From Pseudomonadota bacterium (GTDB lineage: Bacteria; Bdellovibrionota; JAFGOL01), in assembly GCA_026390535.1 (NCBI GenBank), contig JAPLFT010000179.1, positions 1 to 10,681 on the forward strand: a stretch of DNA of 10,681 nucleotides. The letters run 5' to 3'. Made by a program: the position numbers and the translations under genes. Under the pieces are notes generated by a model. The model had not been told where the DNA came from. It saw only the letters and a list, made by a program, of their open reading frames with translations, and did not search any database. Positions 6,788 through 10,681 of the stretch are shown here, piece by piece (the stretch's first letter is position 1; each line of letters opens with the position of its first letter).

Positions 6788-7375
6788 TTATCTGTTTGGT
6801 ATTGCAGCGTACATGTGATGCTGTTCTTTGCTTCCCTTATACGTCCAGATAAACTCATAACATTTCTCGCCTTTATACAACGTTGATCCTTGATTTGAAA
6901 ATTCAATAGGATATGGAGTATTATTTCCTGGTATCACCCCAATTAATCTATCTGAACTATATACGAAATAAACAACGAGTGAACCCCAAACATCAGTGGG
7001 ATCTACTACAGGAACACCAGGGAAGCTAACGGCGTTAGCCGGATCCGCTCCACGAGGAGGAAGATCTCCAGTGGCCCATACCTTAATATTTTTTAGTTTG
7101 TCTTGTGCTGCTTTTAAAAGATCCCCATCAACACCCAGCATGCCGTAAGAATAGCTATTGTTTGCTTCAACACCGCTTTTAAACCAAAGAGCGTCAGCGA
7201 TGTAATCACGAGCATCATCAGCAATTTCACGAAAAGTAGTGAATGGATCTTGCATATTTTCTGCATTAACTACTTCAACCTTGTGATCTGGAGCAAAAGA
7301 TTCGCCCCAATGAGATTGGGCTATAACAGGCATGGAAAAAATAAAAACCAAAGAACAAAATAAAGCCGTCCTCAT
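6788..7375 (-). CDS. Small exported protein of unknown family
   Basis: I do not recognise this 195-residue protein. It starts with a clear Sec signal peptide: M-R, a hydrophobic core (about residues 4-18), and a V-I-A|Q cleavage site after residue 19. There is no lipobox cysteine, so the mature protein of about 176 residues should be periplasmic or secreted. The mature part has one cysteine (in EKCYEF, near residue 170), several tryptophans, and a Gly/Pro-rich middle (LPPRGADP, FPGVPVVDP), which suggests a compact beta-rich fold; no membrane segment or repeat is visible. It ends in IPNR with no sorting signal. The ribosome site is strong (AAGGAGG, plus-strand 7381-7387, five bases before the ATG), and a TTGACA box lies upstream, so it may be transcribed alone. 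It converges with zero spacing on the sigma-54 regulator gene. A link to that regulator is possible but unproven. Confidence 0.8.
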   Translation of the reverse strand: MRTALFCSLVFIFSMPVIAQSHWGESFAPDHKVEVVNAENMQDPFTTFREIADDARDYIADALWFKSGVEANNSYSYGMLGVDGDLLKAAQDKLKNIKVWATGDLPPRGADPANAVSFPGVPVVDPTDVWGSLVVYFVYSSDRLIGVIPGNNTPYPIEFSNQGSTLYKGEKCYEFIWTYKGSKEQHHMYAAIPNR

Positions 7376-7407
7376 AAATACCTCCTTGATTTAACTGACA
7401 GCCAAGA

Positions 7408-7436
7408 AAAGTATATTAATTGTCCCGTAATGTCAA
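7408..7436 (-). promoter_or_regulatory. Possible promoter of the exported-protein gene
   Basis: On the minus strand a perfect TTGACA (plus-strand 7431-7436) precedes either TACTTT (plus-strand 7408-7413, spacing 17) or TATACT (plus-strand 7410-7415, spacing 15). It lies between the nusG-like stop and the exported-protein ATG at 7375. The -35 box is convincing; the -10 is ambiguous. No hairpin terminator is evident after the nusG-like gene, so read-through from that gene is also possible. Confidence 0.4.
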
Positions 7437-7451
7437 CTCCTTTTTATAATA

Positions 7452-7943
7452 TTAAATCTTTTTTAAGTTCTTTTTTTCTATAGATATCTTCATTAGATCC
7501 AACAGTATTTCTATTCTCTGCTTTTCTCCGTAAACCCCGGACACCACTGCCTCTATGCCCTCAAGCGGACCATTGGCTATTTGTACCCTGTCACCCTCCT
7601 TTATATCCTCAAGGTCATATTTTGCCTTTATGAGCTCGTTTTCTCCGCACCTGCTCATTAAAGCGGAAACGATATTCTCATCAATAGGATGAGGGGTCCT
7701 TCCTATCCCCAGTATCCTCAATATTCCCCTCGTGTAATTTATCATCTTAAAATCTTTTTCTATATTAAGACGTACAAACAGATACATGGGAAACAGCGGT
7801 TGAATTATATACTTTGATCTTTTCTTGCTGTACTGGTCCAGTTTTGGATTAAAGACATTAAAACTGGCTTCTTTTAGACGAACGGCGACCTCTTCCTGTC
7901 TTCCGGGTTTGGTCATTACGACGAACCAATCTAATCTCTCCAT
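7452..7943 (-). CDS. RfaH/UpxY-like NusG paralog, transcription antiterminator
   Basis: This 163-residue protein has the NusG layout. The NGN domain spans about 4-96 (WFVVMTKPGRQEEVA at 6-20, then IIQPLFPMYLFVR at 46-58). The KOW domain spans about 113-163 (IKEGDRVQIANGPLEGIEAVV). The P-L-F-P-x-Y-L-F core, short length and position next to polysaccharide genes point to the specialised NusG paralogs (RfaH, UpxY, LoaP) rather than housekeeping NusG, which normally sits with secE and rplK. Such proteins bind paused RNA polymerase and let it read through long surface-polysaccharide or secondary-metabolite operons. It is the second gene of a minus-strand pair: its ATG is three bases after the EamA gene's stop codon, so translation is probably coupled; no good ribosome site is seen. 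Its target operon cannot be read here, but the locus at 1-2552 is the obvious candidate. Confidence 0.88.
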   Translation of the reverse strand: MERLDWFVVMTKPGRQEEVAVRLKEASFNVFNPKLDQYSKKRSKYIIQPLFPMYLFVRLNIEKDFKMINYTRGILRILGIGRTPHPIDENIVSALMSRCGENELIKAKYDLEDIKEGDRVQIANGPLEGIEAVVSGVYGEKQRIEILLDLMKISIEKKNLKKI

Positions 7944-7946
7944 AAT

Positions 7947-8834
7947 TTAAATACCCGTTCCCGGATGATCCTGGTGATATCTATAGATGATAATAATACC
8001 GCCTGTAGCTATCATAACCATACCTATCCAGAAATTTAATCCAACCCGTTCTCCTAATAACATAATAGCCAGTATTGTAGCAACGGATGGTTTTAAAAGA
8101 AACATATAAGAGGAGGACACCGCAGAATATCTCTGCAACGTCTTGAAAAATGTTATATAGGCAATGCCGCTAACTATTATTCCAAGATACAGGACAAGGC
8201 TTGTGGATTTAAAACCGTATTCTAAAAATGAACCGATCGCGACGCCTTTTCCGGATAATAGCATGAATATAAACAGGACTAAAATACCGAAGAAAAAAGA
8301 GGCCACGTTTATCGTCAAGGAGTGAAGTTCTTTTAAAAGTTTTTTATTCATTACTGTAAAAAGGCCAAAACTTATAGAAGCCAATAATGCGTATATTACA
8401 CCGTAATCTATAACCACACCTTTGTCTGTCATCACAAAATATGTACCGGCAATTCCGAAGATTATCGGGATAAAGTTTTTGAAATTTGCCTTCTCATCAC
8501 CGTTAATAATAGAAAACAGCAAGACAAACAACGGATTGGAACAAAAGACAACGGCGGCGGTAGCTGCGGAGGTGGTTTTTATCGCCATCTGAAGCATGGA
8601 CATGCTGAAGAATATATTCAGACAACCCAGGAACGCTAATTTTTGTAGCTGTTTGCCGGTTATTTTTAAGAGTTCTTTTTCCTGTCCGCGTAAAAATATA
8701 AAGATCAGCAGAACAAAAATACCGATCAAAAAACGGACAAGGGTCAGTAAAAAAGGATCCATAAACCCCATAAGAGGTTTTGATGCAATTTCCAATGTAC
8801 TGTAGAAAAATAAAGTAAGTATAAAATAGAGCAT
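7947..8834 (-). CDS. EamA/DMT-superfamily membrane transporter
   Basis: This 295-residue inner-membrane protein has about ten hydrophobic segments in two similar halves, roughly residues 1-135 and 140-287, the repeat layout of EamA (drug/metabolite transporter) proteins. Typical features are a small-residue-rich TSAATAAVVF stretch before S-N-P-L-F-V in the first half, and FKTLQRYSAVSSSYMFLLKPSVATILAIMLLGE-like organisation in the second (only the pattern matters: aromatic-rich loop, then L-x-P-x-x-A-x-x-x-x-x-L-G-E). Substrates in this family range from amino acids to sugars and cannot be read from sequence. The ATG at 8834 is the first start after an in-frame stop at nine bases upstream, and the ribosome site is weak. 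It is the first gene of a pair with the NusG paralog, and diverges from htpX across a 157-base gap. Confidence 0.88.
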   Translation of the reverse strand: MLYFILTLFFYSTLEIASKPLMGFMDPFLLTLVRFLIGIFVLLIFIFLRGQEKELLKITGKQLQKLAFLGCLNIFFSMSMLQMAIKTTSAATAAVVFCSNPLFVLLFSIINGDEKANFKNFIPIIFGIAGTYFVMTDKGVVIDYGVIYALLASISFGLFTVMNKKLLKELHSLTINVASFFFGILVLFIFMLLSGKGVAIGSFLEYGFKSTSLVLYLGIIVSGIAYITFFKTLQRYSAVSSSYMFLLKPSVATILAIMLLGERVGLNFWIGMVMIATGGIIIIYRYHQDHPGTGI

Positions 8835-8907
8835 CTGTGGTTAAAATCTCAGAGAATAAGGAGATAGTCAAGACGCCAGTCATTCTAAATACTTACCGGA
8901 GCACGCC

Positions 8908-8936
8908 TTGACATTAGACCCTATTGTACCTATATT
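8908..8936 (+). promoter_or_regulatory. Sigma-70-type promoter of htpX
   Basis: TTGACA (8908-8913), a 17-base spacer and TATATT (8931-8936) make one of the best promoter matches in the window. Transcription would start near 8943, giving a leader of about 50 bases before the ATG at 8992. No CIRCE element (the HrcA site of many heat-shock genes) is present. Two other dyads lie at and just after the start region. Confidence 0.65.
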
Positions 8937-8950
8937 CTGCTCTGAATATA
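8931..8950. repeat. Inverted repeat over the htpX -10 box and start site
   Basis: TATATTC (8931-8937) and its reverse complement GAATATA (8944-8950) flank a 6-base loop. The left arm contains the -10 box and the dyad covers the predicted start of transcription, where a repressor would be effective. Arms of 7 bp in AT-rich DNA can arise by chance, so its function is inferred only. Confidence 0.45.
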
Positions 8951-8958
8951 ATCTGTGT

Positions 8959-8973
8959 GTTTTATTATAAAAC
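8959..8973. repeat. Perfect palindrome in the htpX leader
   Basis: GTTTTAT (8959-8965) and ATAAAAC (8967-8973) are exact reverse complements around a single T. The site lies between the predicted start of transcription and the ribosome site. It could be an operator; a hairpin is unlikely because the loop is one base. Low specificity, since it is AT-rich. Confidence 0.4.
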
Positions 8974-8978
8974 GGAGT

Positions 8979-8986
8979 GGAGGGGG
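8979..8986 (+). promoter_or_regulatory. Ribosome binding site that fixes the htpX start
   Basis: GGAGGGGG lies five bases before the ATG at 8992. An in-frame GTG at 8977 lies before this site, so it is not the likely start; the ATG is chosen. Confidence 0.75.
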
Positions 8987-8991
8987 ACGTA

Positions 8992-9837
8992 ATGAAAAAC
9001 ATCATCAAAACATATTTGTTAATAGGACTGTTAAGCGGGCTTCTTTTAATTATAGGCGGTCTAATAGGCGGACAGGGAGGAGTGGTAATAGCTCTTTTCT
9101 TCTCGCTGATATTTAACATGATAGCCTTCTGGTTCTCCGACAAGATAGTACTTCGCATGTATAAGGCGGAACAGATAGATAGAGCTAATCCGTCCGGTCT
9201 ATACGAGATCGTCGAGCATCTTGCGAAAAAAGCTGAACTGCCTATGCCTAAGGTTTATATAATCCCGGAAGATGCCCCCAATGCTTTTGCTACCGGCAGG
9301 AGCTATAAAACAGCTGCGGTTGCAGCCACAAGGGGTCTGTTAAACAGCCTTTCCAAAGATGAGATAGAGGCTGTGATGGCTCATGAGATCACGCATATAA
9401 AGAACAGGGATACACTCATAAGTACATTAGCCGCCGTTATTGCATCGGCTATAATGCATCTTACCGCAATAGCAAAATGGGGTATGATATTTGGGTTTGG
9501 AAGAAGTGACGACGACGATAGAAGTGGCGGTCTTTTGGTAACAATACTGGTTATAATACTTGCACCCATAGCGGCGATACTTATACAAAGCGCCATATCC
9601 AGATCCAGGGAATACATAGCGGATAAGGGTGGTAAGACCCTTGTGGGCAGCGGAATGCCGCTGGCAAATGCATTAAGAAAGATAGACGCTGCTTCTCAGC
9701 AGGGTTACAAGATGAATGCCCAACCGGAAACGGCGCACATGTTCATAATGAACCCTATATCCGGAAAATCTGTACTTTCATTATTTAGCACGCATCCAGC
9801 AACGGAAGACAGAATTCAAAAACTGCTTTATGAATAA
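8992..9837 (+). CDS. htpX: HtpX-family membrane zinc metalloprotease (M48)
   Basis: This 281-residue inner-membrane protease has the HtpX layout. Two hydrophobic segments lie at about 5-50 and the catalytic HEITH motif is at 131-135 (H131 and H135 bind zinc, E132 is catalytic). Two more membrane segments are at about 143-165 and 181-203, with the third zinc ligand E207 in SREYIAD. The C-terminal F-S-T-H-P-x-T-E-x-R-I signature is at 265-275. A DDDD run with nearby glycines (173-176) marks the loop between the last two membrane segments. HtpX helps remove damaged membrane proteins, in E. coli under envelope stress. The ATG at 8992 is preferred over GTG 8977 because of the strong ribosome site between them. 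It is the first gene of an apparent operon with the DUF1844 gene (25-base gap) and ispE. All key residues are present. Confidence 0.95.
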   Translation: MKNIIKTYLLIGLLSGLLLIIGGLIGGQGGVVIALFFSLIFNMIAFWFSDKIVLRMYKAEQIDRANPSGLYEIVEHLAKKAELPMPKVYIIPEDAPNAFATGRSYKTAAVAATRGLLNSLSKDEIEAVMAHEITHIKNRDTLISTLAAVIASAIMHLTAIAKWGMIFGFGRSDDDDRSGGLLVTILVIILAPIAAILIQSAISRSREYIADKGGKTLVGSGMPLANALRKIDAASQQGYKMNAQPETAHMFIMNPISGKSVLSLFSTHPATEDRIQKLLYE

Positions 9838-9862
9838 AAATATTTTATAAAAGGGAGGGAAG

Positions 9863-10165
9863 ATGGAACAAAAAAATATGGAAATAGATTTTGCGACTTT
9901 TTTGATGTCGCTTGCTTCCGCGGCGTATTGTTCTTTGGGTATAGTGCCTAACCCGATAACAAAGAAGACGGAAAAAAACCTTGTTCTTGCAAAACAGCAG
10001 ATCAATCTTTTGGAGTTGATAAAGGAAAAAACCAAGGGCAACCTGAACAAAGATGAGGAACAACTTATGGAATCAATTCTTTACCAACTTCATATGACTT
10101 ACGTTAAGTCGACAGAAACAAAAACTGATGCAGGGGTAAAAGACAATGAAGGTAAGAAAAACTAA
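9863..10165 (+). CDS. DUF1844 family protein
   Basis: This 100-residue cytoplasmic protein matches the small DUF1844 family. The family core spans about 9-82: F-A-T-F-x-x-S-L-A at 10-18, L-G-x-x-P-N-P at 25-31, K-x-T-E-K-N-L-x-L-A-K-Q at 35-45 and K-T-K-G-N-L at 56-61, followed by an E/L-rich helix and Y-V. The last 18 residues are charged and look disordered. No enzyme motif or membrane segment is visible, and the family has no assigned function that I know of. GGGAGG at 9853-9858 fixes the start. It lies between htpX and ispE, and its stop codon overlaps the ispE ATG by one base, so the two should be translationally coupled. Confidence 0.87.
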   Translation: MEQKNMEIDFATFLMSLASAAYCSLGIVPNPITKKTEKNLVLAKQQINLLELIKEKTKGNLNKDEEQLMESILYQLHMTYVKSTETKTDAGVKDNEGKKN

Positions 10166-10681
10166 TGATAGAGAGTGTGCTTTCTGACTGTGTAAAAATA
10201 AAGACGCCGGCTAAAATAAATCTTGGCCTATACATAACGGATAAGAGGCCTGATGGATACCACGAGCTGTGTTCTATCTTTTTACCGGTAGAATTATACG
10301 ACGTAATTGATCTAAAAATAGATCCTGTATCAGATACTCTCAAAATAAATACTTCCGGCCCGTTCGCCGCAGACTGCCCGACGGACGAAAGTAATATAGT
10401 CTTTAAAGTTTACAACAAAATTACATCTTTATTGAAAGAAGAAAAAATTAAAAGACGAGTCAAAACAGAATCCGGACTGGACCTTCATATCGAAAAAAAT
10501 ATTCCAGCCCAAGCGGGTCTTGGCGGTGGCAGTTCCAATGCCGCTGGATTCCTCAAGGCGCTTAATTTACTTTGGGGTCTGAATATGTCCAATTATGAAC
10601 TTAAGACCCTGGTATCAGAAATTGGTGCAGATGTGCCGTTTTTCATAGAATGCAAGCCGGCCCTTGTTAAGGGAATAGGCG
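10165..10681 (+). CDS. ispE: 4-diphosphocytidyl-2-C-methyl-D-erythritol kinase, 3' end outside the window
   Basis: The visible 172 residues are the N-terminal part of IspE, a GHMP-family kinase that phosphorylates CDP-methylerythritol in the non-mevalonate (MEP) route to isoprenoids, in the cytoplasm. Motifs are the N-terminal TPAKINLGLYITDKRPDGYH (14-33), where K17 corresponds to the catalytic lysine of the E. coli enzyme; the ATP-binding GLGGGSSNAA (118-127); and GADVPFF (154-160), with D156 the likely catalytic base. The ATG at 10165 overlaps the DUF1844 stop codon (TAATG), and a weak GAAGG precedes it. The frame stays open to the last base. Its presence implies that the organism makes isoprenoids, including the undecaprenyl carrier used by the WecA-like enzyme, through the MEP pathway. 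Confidence 0.95.
   Translation, partial: MIESVLSDCVKIKTPAKINLGLYITDKRPDGYHELCSIFLPVELYDVIDLKIDPVSDTLKINTSGPFAADCPTDESNIVFKVYNKITSLLKEEKIKRRVKTESGLDLHIEKNIPAQAGLGGGSSNAAGFLKALNLLWGLNMSNYELKTLVSEIGADVPFFIECKPALVKGIG

Noticed and set aside
6788..7375. Possible PEP-CTERM/exosortase target, since NtrC-type regulators and polysaccharide genes accompany such systems
   Set aside because: The protein ends in IPNR with no PEP motif, no C-terminal hydrophobic helix and no basic tail, and no exosortase gene is in the window.
8556..8567. GGCGGTAGCTGC, close to the ops element (GGCGGTAGCGTGC) that recruits RfaH
   Set aside because: It lies on the plus strand inside the minus-strand EamA gene, one base short of the ops core, and not in an operon leader. 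It is most likely chance from alanine/threonine codons.
8503..8883. 126-codon open frame on the minus strand
   Set aside because: It overlaps the EamA gene in another frame, has no ribosome site and no recognisable protein features, while the EamA frame has clear membrane segments.

Overview
This AT-rich window comes from a bacterial chromosome. It holds ten complete protein genes and two cut by the window edges. Gene content suggests a diderm (Gram-negative-type) bacterium: a WecA-type lipid-carrier sugar-phosphate transferase, a polysaccharide glycosyltransferase cluster, an RfaH-like NusG paralog, HtpX, a sigma-54 response regulator and a DUF1844 gene next to ispE. The mix of gene families would fit an uncultured lineage such as Omnitrophota or a relative, but that assignment is a guess; there is no rRNA or other marker here. 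No tRNA, rRNA, CRISPR array or transposase was seen.

Region 1 (1-3584) is the end of a surface-polysaccharide locus. On the plus strand are the C-terminal part of a GT-B glycosyltransferase, a GDP-mannose 3,5-epimerase very like the plant enzyme, and a WbbL-like GT2 glycosyltransferase. A WecA/TagO-type polyprenyl-phosphate sugar-1-phosphate transferase faces them on the minus strand, and its end overlaps the GT2 gene by 15 bases. Together they would start a lipid-linked glycan, supply a GDP-L-galactose or GDP-L-gulose donor, and extend the chain.

Region 2 (3585-5389) looks like an accessory insert. It carries a DUF1016/YhcG-type PDDEXK nuclease gene with a perfect 13-bp-arm palindrome inside its reading frame. 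A second hairpin of similar build follows the gene. Next come a consensus-like promoter overlapped by two copies of a 15-bp AT repeat, and a small XRE-family regulator. This nuclease, palindrome and self-regulated repressor arrangement is the least explained part of the window.

Region 3 (5390-7375) has an NtrC-family response regulator (receiver, AAA+, Fis-type HTH) with no sensor kinase beside it. Facing it, with stop codons directly abutting, is a small exported protein of unknown family.

Region 4 (7452-8834, minus strand) is a two-gene unit: an EamA/DMT-type transporter followed by an RfaH-like NusG paralog, which could act as antiterminator for the nearby polysaccharide locus.

Region 5 (8835-10681, plus strand) is a housekeeping-like operon: a strong promoter with dyads, htpX, a DUF1844 gene, and the first 172 codons of ispE, whose ATG overlaps the previous stop codon by one base and which runs off the window.
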